Below, one piece after another: positions 28,228 through 36,086 of a stretch of DNA of 64,000 bases. Origin of the DNA: Oscillospiraceae bacterium Marseille-Q3528 (GTDB taxonomy: Bacteria; Bacillota; Clostridia; Lachnospirales; Lachnospiraceae); the NCBI GenBank assembly GCA_018223385.1, contig JAGTTR010000013.1, positions 45,516 to 109,515 of the forward strand, written 5' to 3'. Within the stretch, counting starts at the first letter, position 1. Each line of letters starts with the position of its first letter. The notes under the pieces are model-generated. The model was not told the DNA's origin. It made no database searches and was given only the letters and a program-made list of their open reading frames with translations. Position numbers and translations under genes: made by a program.

Positions 28228-28257
28228 GCAGCAATGAGCTTTTACGATCATTGCTGC
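28228..28257 (-). terminator. Terminator behind the second tRNA 3' half
   Basis: A perfect ten-base stem GCAGCAATGA/TCATTGCTGC, followed on the minus strand by TTTTTCTTTTTT. It is placed just downstream of the tRNA-like fragment at 28266-28314, the same arrangement as at sites 1 and 3. Confidence 0.85.
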
Positions 28258-28265
28258 AAAAAATG

Positions 28266-28314
28266 CACGTTCCCAGGGGGAATCGAACCCTCAACTAGTG
28301 CTTAGGAGAGCTCC
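28266..28314 (-). other. Attachment site 2: 3' half of a tRNA-Arg(CCU)-like gene
   Basis: On the minus strand: anticodon loop CTCCTAA, stem strand GCACT, T-arm GAGGG-TTCGATT-CCCCC, acceptor strand TGGGAAC and discriminator G. No D-arm or 5' acceptor strand precedes it. The nucleotide sequence differs from sites 1 and 3 outside the loop, so this copy came with a different element. Shared core CTTAGGAG at 28301-28308. It separates element 1 (left) from element 2 (right). Confidence 0.8.
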
Positions 28315-28463
28315 AACCTATTGTCACTCTCTGACAATCTGAGGTAAGGTAAACCCATATGGGACACTATTAGAAACTGTTTCCGATTCAATTTGAGTTA
28401 TTCTGAATACCCCCTCTGTCAAGCTCTGTAAAGCTCTGAAAGTTAGCTGATTGTTTGCTCCAG

Positions 28464-28625
28464 CTAATAATCGGGGAATGCCTTGATATTACCATCGACA
28501 TCTGTTATATGACCACCATGCTTCGTACGTTCGATCATGGTAAACAGTATTCGATTAAACTTCCTATCGTAAGTACAAGATATTTTCTTGTCTACAATTA
28601 ATATACCGCATACGAGACGGTTTGT
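28464..28625 (-). pseudogene. Short coding-like fragment, unknown protein
   Basis: A 53-codon frame ending at 28464 reads like protein (VCGILIVDKKISCTYDRKFN and MIERTKHGGHITDVDGNI) but has no start codon apart from an internal Met. It lies at the left end of element 2. I do not recognise it. The rest of 28315-28700 shows no gene. Confidence 0.35.
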
Positions 28626-28700
28626 TCATGCGTTTTTGACTGGCAAATTGGTTAATTCAAAGTAGTAATATTATTATTATGGAAATCTGAAAATAATTTT

Positions 28701-29747
28701 TCAAATACGGACATAACCGGTGGATGGACCTGCACCGACCTTTGCGATATACCCACTCTTAACTAAATCTGTCAGTGTTCTTTCCACGGTAACCTTACTT
28801 ATGTCAGGGCATAGTTCCATAATTTCCTTCTTCGTTATCTTACCGACCTTATTATCAATCACCGCCTTAATTCTATCCGGCTTGGAAAGATTATGGTACT
28901 TCAAATGTTCTACACGGCCTTCAAATTCATTGTATGCTTTCAGCATAATACCTAAATAATACTTAACAAAAGGCTCATAACTGTTTTCACCCTTATGCCA
29001 ACCGACAGAACTTGCTTGAAGAGCTTCATAATATGTTTCTTTCGTTTTTTCAATCAGCATTTCCATGCTGACATACTTTCCAACGATATATCCAGCCTTA
29101 TAGAACAACAATAAAGTCAACAGACGGCTCATTCTACCATTTCCATCATTGAAAGGATGAATACACAGAAAATCCAGAATGAACATGGGGATTAAAATCA
29201 GTTTATCAATGAGATTTGCTTCCCATGCTTCAAGGAAACGAGCGCAAAGTTCGTCTATTGCTTCTGCAGTCTGAAAAGCTGGAACTGGAATAAAACGAGC
29301 TTTCTGGTATCCCCCAGCATCGGTTTCTGCAATTACATTGTCTGAATTCTTATAGGTACCACCGATGTTTCCTTGGGAATAAGAATATAAATCACGATGT
29401 AACTGTAAAATAATGTTTGGTCTTGGAGTGATATATTCATAACTATCGTGAATCGTAGCCAGCACTTCACGATAGCCGGCAATTTCCTGTTCAGACCGAT
29501 TACGTGGCTCTGCTTTCTGACTTACCAGTTCTTCCAAACGTTTATCACTTGTAAATATACCTTCAATTCGGTTAGATGCTCCGGTACTTTGAATGAAAGC
29601 AACTTCCAGAAGTGTTTTCAGTTCATCTATGTTTGCTTCCAGAAATAATTCCTGTTTACCTTTATGCTCATGAATACTGCCAACCATCTGAACAATTTCA
29701 GGTGTCAGCAACTTCGCAGGATTTGTAATATAATCAAAATTTCTCAT
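28701..29747 (-). CDS. Fic family protein (probable AMP-transferase) with C-terminal winged helix
   Basis: The Fic active-site motif is complete: HPFNDGNGRMSR (catalytic His, P-loop-like GNGR). An N-terminal S-N-R-I-E-G inside STGASNRIEGI matches the inhibitory (S/T)xxxE(G/N) helix, so it is a class II, self-inhibited Fic protein. The last 70 residues look like a winged helix. Fic enzymes usually transfer AMP to Tyr/Thr of a target. The first ATG of the frame (29762) overlaps the ribosome site AAGGAG, and the second ATG at 29747 is the better start. Solo gene in element 2; target unknown. Confidence 0.88.
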   Translation of the reverse strand: MRNFDYITNPAKLLTPEIVQMVGSIHEHKGKQELFLEANIDELKTLLEVAFIQSTGASNRIEGIFTSDKRLEELVSQKAEPRNRSEQEIAGYREVLATIHDSYEYITPRPNIILQLHRDLYSYSQGNIGGTYKNSDNVIAETDAGGYQKARFIPVPAFQTAEAIDELCARFLEAWEANLIDKLILIPMFILDFLCIHPFNDGNGRMSRLLTLLLFYKAGYIVGKYVSMEMLIEKTKETYYEALQASSVGWHKGENSYEPFVKYYLGIMLKAYNEFEGRVEHLKYHNLSKPDRIKAVIDNKVGKITKKEIMELCPDISKVTVERTLTDLVKSGYIAKVGAGPSTGYVRI

Positions 29748-29967
29748 TGAAATCTCCTTCATTTTGAATTTATCTCCATCATTTTAATGCCAAATGACGG
29801 AGATTTCAATATATTTGATGGAGATAAATTCTCCATATGCACAATAAATATACTCATTTGGATATAGAATTTATCACTTCATCGTCTTCGCCAGTGAATT
29901 GACCAACGCCCGCATGCCTAATACGGATATGAAGTAGGCTGCACTCTCAAGTCCCTATGGAATCGGT

Positions 29968-30005
29968 AACGCCGGTACTAGATATCAAAATCCCGCACCG
30001 GCGTT
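29968..30005. terminator. Inverted repeat downstream of the MATE gene, possible terminator
   Basis: Nine-base arms AACGCCGGT (29968-29976) and ACCGGCGTT (29997-30005) lie past the 3' end of the MATE/MarR operon. There is no clear T-run, so termination function is uncertain. Confidence 0.4.
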
Positions 30006-30065
30006 ATTAATTGTAATTATCTTACTTTGATATAATCATAAATTGTCAACCCCGCAAACTTGAAG

Positions 30066-31367
30066 TTATCGATTTCTTTGTGCGCTGTATCTAACGGACA
30101 GCACAATGCTTACTGATGCGGTAATGACCTTTGCAAATACGGCGCTCCACCAAATCATGATTTGACCGCCAAACACCGGCGGCAGCATCAGCATCAACAC
30201 CAGCATGATGATGGGTTCGATAAATGTCAGAACATAGGACAGCACACTTTTTTCGGTTGCGTAGAAAGCCGCCGTGGAAACTCGTGTGATGGCATCAAAC
30301 GGAACCGACACAAGGAAGATCGGCATGACCTTTATGACCCCTGCGTTTACCTCGGCAGATGAACCGAACAGTAGTCCAATCTTTCCACGGAGCAGGTAAA
30401 TCAGAATCGCACTGATTACCGCCAAAACCATGGAAAATTCATACGCCAGCGTTTTGGTTTGTTTGAGCGATTTTTCTTCGCCTGCTCCGCAGAACTGACT
30501 CATGAGCGGCTGGCTACCATCACCGACACCCTGCAAAAGAAGATAAACAATGCAGATGATATAGGAGATACAGGCATAGGTGGCGATAGCCTCCTGTCCG
30601 CCATAAGAAACCGAAAATCGGTTGATGATCACAAGAGAGATATTTGGGGCAAGGGTCAAGCCAAATGGAGCAAGTCCGATTTTTAATATCTGAAATGCCG
30701 TTTTCGGGGTATCAACAGGTGCGATTTTCAGAGTGAGGTTCTTTTTGATGGCGCAATACACGAGTGCAACCGCCATGGTAACTCCCTGCCCAATAATGGT
30801 CGCCAATGCCGCACCGTACATGCCCCGTCTAAGAACCCACACAAAAGTATAGTCAAGAGCAACATTGGTAGCAAAGCCGCAGATCATAGCGATCATTGCC
30901 CACAAAGAACCGCCGTAATTACGCATAAACGGAACCAGTCCGGTGCCGAACACCTGTAAAATCGCTCCAAGGGCAATTACCTTGATATACTCATTTCCCA
31001 GAGTAAGCAACTCGCCCGATGCACCAAGGTCAGAAAAGATTTTCTCTGAAGTGAAGAAAACGGTGACAGTCAGGACAGCGCTGAAAAGAAGCATCAGCCA
31101 TGTTGCACCGGCAACGAACTCCCGTGCTTTTTTCTCATTTCCTGCTGCTTTCAGAATGGAGTATTTGACTGAACCACCCATTCCGATTCCTGTCCCTACG
31201 GATTGCAGGACCGCCGTGATGGGATATGCAATGTTGATTGCGGAAAGTCCGGCATCCCCGATTGAGTTGCCTACAAAGAAACCGTCAACGATGGCATACA
31301 CCCCGGAAAGCGCAAAGGATAACACGGACGGAATCACATACTGAAAGAAAGTCCGCTTGTTATTCAC
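30066..31367 (-). CDS. MATE family efflux transporter
   Basis: 433 residues with about twelve hydrophobic segments and the family opening FFQYVIPSVLSFALSGVYAI, then VDGFFVGNSIGDAGLSAINI. It starts with GTG (31365-31367) behind GGAGG, overlapping the end of the marR gene by 8 bp. The two are translationally coupled. A MarR-controlled MATE pair is a typical drug- or toxin-efflux cassette. It is not closely similar to the backbone MATE at 10225-11553. Confidence 0.92.
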   Translation of the reverse strand: MNNKRTFFQYVIPSVLSFALSGVYAIVDGFFVGNSIGDAGLSAINIAYPITAVLQSVGTGIGMGGSVKYSILKAAGNEKKAREFVAGATWLMLLFSAVLTVTVFFTSEKIFSDLGASGELLTLGNEYIKVIALGAILQVFGTGLVPFMRNYGGSLWAMIAMICGFATNVALDYTFVWVLRRGMYGAALATIIGQGVTMAVALVYCAIKKNLTLKIAPVDTPKTAFQILKIGLAPFGLTLAPNISLVIINRFSVSYGGQEAIATYACISYIICIVYLLLQGVGDGSQPLMSQFCGAGEEKSLKQTKTLAYEFSMVLAVISAILIYLLRGKIGLLFGSSAEVNAGVIKVMPIFLVSVPFDAITRVSTAAFYATEKSVLSYVLTFIEPIIMLVLMLMLPPVFGGQIMIWWSAVFAKVITASVSIVLSVRYSAQRNR

Positions 31368-31794
31368 TGCCCAGACCTCCGCTCAGCTCTCTTTCAAAGA
31401 GAAGATTGAACAGGTCAAGAATTTCACACATGGCTTGGAGCCGTTCGTTCCCGATTGTTCTATAAACCTTCTCCTCGGCTTTTCGTAAAGGCGCAATCAT
31501 TCTGTGGGCGTATACCTGTCCGCTTTCAGTCAAGACGATCCGCTTCTCACGTTTATCGTCCTCGCTGGCCTCCAACAGTAAATAGCCCTTCTTTTGAAGT
31601 GCGCTCACGACCGTATGAACCGTCTGTTTTTGCATACCGAAATTCTCTGCGATCTGCTTTTGCGTCAGTTCTCCCATGGATTCCAGCGCATACAGCACCA
31701 TCATTTCCGGGTATCCGACGCCAAGTACCGAAGCTGCTTTTGTATATAGAGCAGTGCTTTTCGCCCACGCAACGTTAAAATGATTGTTTTCCAT
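31360..31794 (-). CDS. MarR family transcriptional regulator
   Basis: 144 residues with the winged-helix core LTQKQIAENFGMQKQTVHTV followed by the wing VSALQKKGYLLLEASEDDKREKR (the conserved D-x-R-x2-R region). It is first in the two-gene operon with the MATE transporter and presumably represses it until a ligand binds. The intergenic region upstream contains an A/T-rich inverted sequence (31805-31850) that could be the operator. Confidence 0.92.
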   Translation of the reverse strand: MENNHFNVAWAKSTALYTKAASVLGVGYPEMMVLYALESMGELTQKQIAENFGMQKQTVHTVVSALQKKGYLLLEASEDDKREKRIVLTESGQVYAHRMIAPLRKAEEKVYRTIGNERLQAMCEILDLFNLLFERELSGGLGSE

Positions 31795-31923
31795 AAGTCC
31801 CCCACTTACAAATAGTATTTGTAAATATTATTATAGTATATTGTAAGGACTATTGTCAAAGGCGTATGGAGCAACAAATTTCGATTTGCACATCAAATCG
31901 TTTTCTTCATTCTATCACAACTT

Positions 31924-32166
31924 CTATTGATCCGCCATCAATCTTTCAAACCAAGCATCCATGACAATGATGAACTGACTTGCTCCTGACCATTCTTGTA
32001 GCATTTCGTCTAGAGTTTTCTGTTTCACATATTTCTGCACATATACCCAGCAGGCAACATTGCTGGCTTCTGATACAATGTCAGCTATGGTTTTACGCAT
32101 GACTTCTTCAAAATCAGCAACTTCTTCTTTGGGAATAACCTCATAAAGTTTTGGTGACTTATCCTA
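31924..32166 (-). pseudogene. C-terminal fragment of an unrecognised protein
   Basis: An 80-codon open stretch between two stops reads like real protein (KLYEVIPKEEVADFEEVMRK, then WVYVQKYVKQKTLDEMLQEW, ending MDAWFERLMADQ) but lacks a proper start; the only in-frame Met is internal. Probably the tail of an element gene that lost its 5' part. Function unknown. Confidence 0.5.
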
Positions 32167-32389
32167 GTTTCTCCGCAGCATGTTTTCTTCTGTGGCCAGA
32201 TATGATCTCATAGTAGCCATGGTATGTAATTTTCAAGGTTCCTGTAGAGGAGTCGTTTGGCTCCTTACATGTACAAGTTTATCTCAACAGGTAGAAAAGC
32301 TTTAGGTACTGGCTGTACGGGTTGCCCGCCCTGGTTGTACGGACCGACTAAAGTTTTTTCAGCAAAAGGGCGTTTCGGCAAAAAACGAT

Positions 32390-32442
32390 AAAAAAAGCAG
32401 ACCCAGACACGCTGAAATATTACTCAGTGTATCCTGGCCTGC
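32390..32442 (-). terminator. Imperfect intrinsic terminator
   Basis: GCAGGCCAGGAT... and ...GTCTGGGTCTGC arms (32397-32442) are followed by a T-run on the minus strand. No intact gene lies upstream on that strand, so it may be a leftover. Confidence 0.5.
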
Positions 32443-32490
32443 CTTTGGGGCTAAGGGGCTGCTGCCATTGTCTATCTCTGACTTGCATTT

Positions 32491-32565
32491 AATTCGATTC
32501 TAACTCGTTTTAATTCGTTTCGTATCGAGTTAAATTTGTTTTTAACTCGTTATTGTGAGTTAGAA
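32491..32565. repeat. Cluster of TAACTCG / CGAGTTA motifs
   Basis: TAACTCG, its complement CGAGTTA and the related TTAATTCG recur at least six times within about 75 bases in both orientations. This is operator-like clustering between the terminator and the 33-bp repeats. The regulator is unknown. Confidence 0.5.
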
Positions 32566-32630
32566 ATGCGTTAATCATTTATGTAAAACTCCCCGCTTTC
32601 TAACAGAATTTCCGAATCGATGTCTTAAAC

Positions 32631-32742
32631 TTGCTTTTTCGTGCAAATTTCATGATTTTAATATTGCTTTTTCGTGTGTTAATAAGAAATCTAAATTTGC
32701 TTTTTCGTGCAAATCGAGATTCTTTAAACTTGCTTTTTCGTG
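32631..32742 (+). repeat. Four TTGCTTTTTCGTG repeats at an exact 33-bp period
   Basis: Identical 13-mers start at 32631, 32664, 32697 and 32730. The 20 bases between them are not conserved except partly (CAAAT after copies 1 and 3). Copy 4 supplies the -35 of the promoter for the ATPase gene. The 33-bp step equals three helical turns and also eleven codons, which keeps a frame open upstream of the real start. Confidence 0.9.
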
Positions 32743-32758
32743 ATTTTGGAGTTATAAT
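32730..32758 (+). promoter_or_regulatory. Promoter of the DUF4143 ATPase gene
   Basis: TTGCTT (32730-32735) and TATAAT (32753-32758) are separated by 17 bases. The -35 is part of the fourth 33-bp repeat; copies 1-3 have no matching -10. Confidence 0.8.
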
Positions 32759-32801
32759 CAGATCACATTATGGATATACTATCCTCGAAGGAAGTGATGG
32801 A

Positions 32802-34142
32802 ATGCTGAAAAGAAAAATATATGATGCGCTCGTTGCTTGGAAAAACAGCAGCAAAGGTACGACGGCCATGATGATTGACGGAGCGCGTCGTGTTGGCAAA
32901 AGCTTTATTGCCGAGCAATTTGCGAAGGCGGAATACAAAAGCTATATTCTGATCGACTTCGGACGAGCTCCGACAGATGTTCTTGATCTGTTCGTCAACG
33001 ATAGCGCGGATCTTGATTTGTTCTTTGCAAAGCTCGCAGCTTTTTACTCCACAACTCTTCATAAACGTGAATCATTGATCATCTTTGACGAGGTGCAGCA
33101 ATACCCAAGAGCACGCCAGCTTATCAAATATCTTGTAGCGGATGGTCGATTTGATTACCTTGAGACAGGTTCACTGATTCGACTGAAAAAGAATGTACAG
33201 GATATCATTATTCCGTCGGAAGAGGATCATATGGAGATGTTTCCGCTGGATTTTGAAGAGTTCCTTTGGGCTATGGGCGACGAAGCCACTTATCCGATGA
33301 TCCGACATTGCTTTGAAACAAAGAAACCCCTTGGTGCAGCACTTCACCGGAAGATCATGAACGACTTCCGCCAGTACATCCTGGTTGGAGGTATGCCTCA
33401 GTCCGTTCTTGCTTACATGAATGGCAAAGACTTCGAGGCATCCGATGTGGCCAAGCGCAGGATCCTGAAGCTGTATCGCGAAGATGTCGCAAAATTTGCG
33501 GAAGGTTATGAGGACAAAGTGTTTGCCGTGTTTGATGGTATTCCGGGGCAGCTTTCCAAAAAGGAAAAGAAATATAAGCTTTCTGCTCTCGGAAAGCAGG
33601 CTCGTTTTCGAACCTTTGAAGATTCTTTTGTATGGCTGAATGAAGCCATGGTAGTAAACACCTGCTTCAATGCAACAGACCCTCATGTTGGGCTTGCACT
33701 GAGTGCTGATCATGCCACACAGAAGTGCTATATGGCAGATACCGGACTGCTTGTGACGCACACTTTCCAGGATAAGAAATACACAGACAACGAACTTTAT
33801 CGCGCAATCCTCTTTGATAAACTGAATATCAACGAAGGAATGCTGATGGAAAACATTGTTGCACAGATGCTTCGCCACAGTCGTTCACGCCTGTATTTCT
33901 ATTCCCGCTCCGATAGTCGGAATCGGGAAAACCACATGGAAATAGATTTTCTGATTACAGAGGGGAAAAAAATTGCCCCCGTAGAAGTGAAATCCGGCAA
34001 TTACCGTTCCCATTCTTCTTTGGATAAATTCCGTAAACACTTTTCTTCTGCCATTGGCAACTCTTATATTCTTTATACCAAGGATGTTATGGTCAAAGAC
34101 GGAATCATCCATCTGCCTCTGTATATGGCAGAACTGCTGTAA
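32802..34142 (+). CDS. AAA ATPase with DUF4143 (nuclease-fold) C-terminal domain
   Basis: 446 residues from ATG 32802. Walker A in IDGARRVGKSFIAEQF, Walker B in SLIIFDEVQQYPRAR, then the DUF4143 domain, whose end has a PD-(D/E)XK-like pattern (MEIDFLITEGKKIAPVEVKSG). The frame is open upstream through the 33-bp repeats, but family members begin at MLKRKIYDALVAWKN, there is a promoter at 32730-32758, and GGAAG precedes the ATG. These proteins are widespread and very patchily distributed in gut anaerobes, and their role is not established. Ends at its own strong terminator. Confidence 0.85.
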   Translation: MLKRKIYDALVAWKNSSKGTTAMMIDGARRVGKSFIAEQFAKAEYKSYILIDFGRAPTDVLDLFVNDSADLDLFFAKLAAFYSTTLHKRESLIIFDEVQQYPRARQLIKYLVADGRFDYLETGSLIRLKKNVQDIIIPSEEDHMEMFPLDFEEFLWAMGDEATYPMIRHCFETKKPLGAALHRKIMNDFRQYILVGGMPQSVLAYMNGKDFEASDVAKRRILKLYREDVAKFAEGYEDKVFAVFDGIPGQLSKKEKKYKLSALGKQARFRTFEDSFVWLNEAMVVNTCFNATDPHVGLALSADHATQKCYMADTGLLVTHTFQDKKYTDNELYRAILFDKLNINEGMLMENIVAQMLRHSRSRLYFYSRSDSRNRENHMEIDFLITEGKKIAPVEVKSGNYRSHSSLDKFRKHFSSAIGNSYILYTKDVMVKDGIIHLPLYMAELL

Positions 34143-34148
34143 TACCTT

Positions 34149-34182
34149 GCAAGCCTGCGGAGCTCCTGCAGGCTTGCTTTTT
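34149..34182 (+). terminator. Intrinsic terminator of the ATPase gene
   Basis: A ten-base perfect stem GCAAGCCTGC/GCAGGCTTGC followed by TTTTT. Confidence 0.9.
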
Positions 34183-34187
34183 ATGTT

Positions 34188-34475
34188 TTACCGGCTTTTT
34201 GCAATTTCCGTCAGCTGAGTCACCACATCCAGAAGCTTTGTGCGGCTGTCCACCTTGTCATGATCTTTCCTCATGAGCAGATAGTCGGTGCTCACATGAA
34301 AATAGCAGGCCATGGCAATGATCAGATCGATAGACGGCTTTCTCTTACCGCGTTCCATCTTGCTGAGATGCTCCAAACTGATATTGAGTGCTTCGGCCAT
34401 TTCCTCCTGAGTCATTCCCTGTGCTTTGCGAAGAGTGCTAAGGCGCTTTGCAAATTCGGTTGCGTCAAAATACAT
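34188..34475 (-). CDS. XRE-family helix-turn-helix regulator
   Basis: 95 residues from the ATG at 34475, chosen because AAAGGAAG lies just upstream; the frame is open for 17 more codons. The HTH is FAKRLSTLRKAQGMTQEEMA followed by EALNISLEHLSKMERGKRKP. The remainder (about 65-95) is helical. It is a Cro/CI-like DNA-binding protein that faces the ATPase gene and sits left of the LexA/zinc-ribbon operon. Which promoter it controls is not visible. Confidence 0.9.
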   Translation of the reverse strand: MYFDATEFAKRLSTLRKAQGMTQEEMAEALNISLEHLSKMERGKRKPSIDLIIAMACYFHVSTDYLLMRKDHDKVDSRTKLLDVVTQLTEIAKSR

Positions 34476-34683
34476 ACTGTCTTCCTTTCCGCCTGCTGCG
34501 GAAGAGCAAAGGATACCATTGCTCACAGTACGTTCCTGACCTTGCTCCCCAAAAAGGGGTGCACTAAAGAAAGGGTACCGATACTGCTTTTCTGATAATC
34601 AGAGATCGAGCAATATTTGTATCCTCAGCCCTTAATGCATGTCAGGCTTTCGATGTGATGTTTTGGTTTCGAAAGCCTTGCCG

Positions 34684-34746
34684 AAAAAAGAAAAAGACCA
34701 CCGGCAAGGCAGGGATCCTACGGATATAGGAATCCCGTCTTGTCGG
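34684..34746 (-). terminator. Terminator of the LexA/zinc-ribbon operon
   Basis: A long stem (CCGACAAGACGGGA and its near-complement TCCCTGCCTTGCCGG, 34701-34746) with a bipartite T-run on the minus strand. The stretch 34530-34865 holds this terminator and another small hairpin (GGCTTTCGA/TCGAAAGCC) but no gene. Confidence 0.8.
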
Positions 34747-34865
34747 CAGCCTCTCATGTATGTCTGGTTTAACTGACCGATCATTACAGCATGTGACCTG
34801 GAGATGGATTTACGCAGCCTGTTTCATCTCAACCATTCCGTCGTTATGCCAAGTTGATTCAATTG

Positions 34866-35066
34866 TTAAACGCGCTTCTGACCCCGTGGGGCGTATATGT
34901 CAATGCGGTCATGCCTGCGTCCCATCGATTTGCTGACCAGCACGGTCCCGCATCTGTCGCAGGTCATTCGGGTTATGCCATCTTTGCCTTCATAGCCAAT
35001 CACTAACTGGCGGCAGTTGGGGCAGTATATCTTTCTTGAGCGCCATACAAAGTTTTCGTGTGGCAC
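34866..35066 (-). CDS. Small zinc-ribbon protein
   Basis: 66 residues, GTG start behind AAGGAAG. C-P-N-C at the N-terminal half and C-D-R-C in the C-terminal half give a four-Cys zinc ribbon, with a basic C-terminus (SKSMGRRHDR). Last gene in the LexA-like operon, 16 bp after another zinc-ribbon protein. Function unknown; nucleic-acid binding is plausible. Confidence 0.7.
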   Translation of the reverse strand: MPHENFVWRSRKIYCPNCRQLVIGYEGKDGITRMTCDRCGTVLVSKSMGRRHDRIDIYAPRGQKRV

Positions 35067-35082
35067 TTATTTAACTTCCTTC

Positions 35083-35295
35083 TTATCTACATGTGTGTAC
35101 GCAATCGGCAGGTATGACCTGCGCCTGCAGATTTCGGATTACAAATACCGGAATCTGCTTTTTTGTCTGCGTTTCCCAGCAGTATTTTGCCGTATGGCCG
35201 CAGCGTTCGCATTCCATCCAGCCATCCGTCTCTTCAAGAAACAGGCTGTGATTGACTACGCCGCATACTGGGCATTTCACGTCATATGTATTCAT
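35083..35295 (-). CDS. Small zinc-ribbon protein
   Basis: About 70 residues from the ATG at 35295 (a TTG or GTG a few codons upstream is also possible; GGAGG lies 14 bases before the ATG). MNTYDVKCPVCGVVNHSLFL and ECERCGHTAKYC provide two CxxC pairs. It sits 36 bp downstream of the LexA-like gene and 16 bp upstream of the other ribbon gene. Function unknown. Confidence 0.65.
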   Translation of the reverse strand: MNTYDVKCPVCGVVNHSLFLEETDGWMECERCGHTAKYCWETQTKKQIPVFVIRNLQAQVIPADCVHTCR

Positions 35296-35331
35296 AATCT
35301 CGTACTTCACCTCCGGTGATAACAATATCGT

Positions 35332-35952
35332 TTATAATGCTTTGATTACATGCTTGGCTACGCCCTGGACGATCAGCTGCTTCACGCGGATCTCTTCGTC
35401 CGGATACTTTGCCTGATTTCGATACTCGAGAATGGCCTCCTGAGTATCTTCGTCGATTCCGGCGTAAACCTTCAGCGTGCTTTCGCTGTAGCCGGTAAGG
35501 GCAACAACGATATCGCCAATCTCAGCATTGCAATCTGTCCTGATAACGACCAGATCTCCGCTATCGATACCCGCATCAACCATGGAATCACCGGAAGCCT
35601 CCAGAATATAGTACCGGCCATTCCCGAAAAGGGAAACAGGAAGGCTGACATATTCACGAATGTTTTCTTCCTCTGTCTGTGCGGAACCACATAGAATGGA
35701 TCCAACGAGGGGACAAGGGGCAGAATCGGGAGCAAATTTCTTGATCATCGGAGTACGAATGGTACGAGATTTACCTTCGTATTCGAGCATTCCACGGTTG
35801 TCCATTTCGACCAGGTAGCGAAAAGCAGTCGTTTTAGGAATACCTACGCCCAATGCAATCTCATTTACAGAGGGAGTGGTATGTTTGTCGCAGAAGTATT
35901 GATCAACATAGGAAATAATGTTTTGCATCGTTTCTGTGCTCATAGCTCTCAT
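35332..35952 (-). CDS. LexA-like self-cleaving repressor (HTH + S24 peptidase)
   Basis: 206 residues. An N-terminal winged helix (about 5-65: TPSVNEIALGVGIPKTTAFR) is followed by an S24 domain. The scissile bond is Cys-Gly (GSILCGSAQ) rather than Ala-Gly, a variant I know from this family. The serine lies in EASGDSMVDAGI and the lysine in ESTLKVYA. It should be inactivated by RecA filaments after DNA damage. A perfect palindrome GGAACGA-T-TCGTTCC overlaps its transcription start, so it very likely represses itself and the two ribbon proteins. A further GGAACG half-site lies at about 36051. Restriction of host DNA by the neighbouring system could be one trigger (inference). Confidence 0.88.
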   Translation of the reverse strand: MRAMSTETMQNIISYVDQYFCDKHTTPSVNEIALGVGIPKTTAFRYLVEMDNRGMLEYEGKSRTIRTPMIKKFAPDSAPCPLVGSILCGSAQTEEENIREYVSLPVSLFGNGRYYILEASGDSMVDAGIDSGDLVVIRTDCNAEIGDIVVALTGYSESTLKVYAGIDEDTQEAILEYRNQAKYPDEEIRVKQLIVQGVAKHVIKAL

Positions 35953-35978
35953 GGTTTTAATTCCTTTCTCTCGATAAC

Positions 35979-36031
35979 GGAACGAATCGTTCCATTTACT
36001 GTATTATAATACCCCTTGCTCCGAGAAGCAA
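35979..36031 (-). promoter_or_regulatory. Promoter and palindromic operator of the LexA-like gene
   Basis: On the minus strand TTGCTT (36026-36031) and TATAAT (36003-36008) are 17 bases apart. A 15-base palindrome with seven-base arms (35979-35993) starts nine bases after the -10. A CCCCTTGCT/AGCAAGGGG hairpin (36012-36035) overlaps the -35. Confidence 0.8.
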
Positions 36032-36086
36032 GGGGTGAAATGTTTAGTGGAACGCAGGTGCACAGAATTTTGAGCAGCAATGTGGA

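Noticed and set aside
30943..31344. Plus-strand open frame opposite the MATE gene
   Set aside because: Shadow of the transporter gene; composition and lack of a ribosome site speak against coding.
32631..32742. CRISPR array
   Set aside because: The repeated unit is only 13 bp, spacers are 20 bp and partly alike, and no cas genes are present.
32631..32801. N-terminal extension of the DUF4143 ATPase with an 11-residue LLFR repeat
   Set aside because: The frame is open only because the DNA repeat is 33 bp. The promoter's -10 lies inside it and the family start is at 32802, so I treat it as non-coding repeats.
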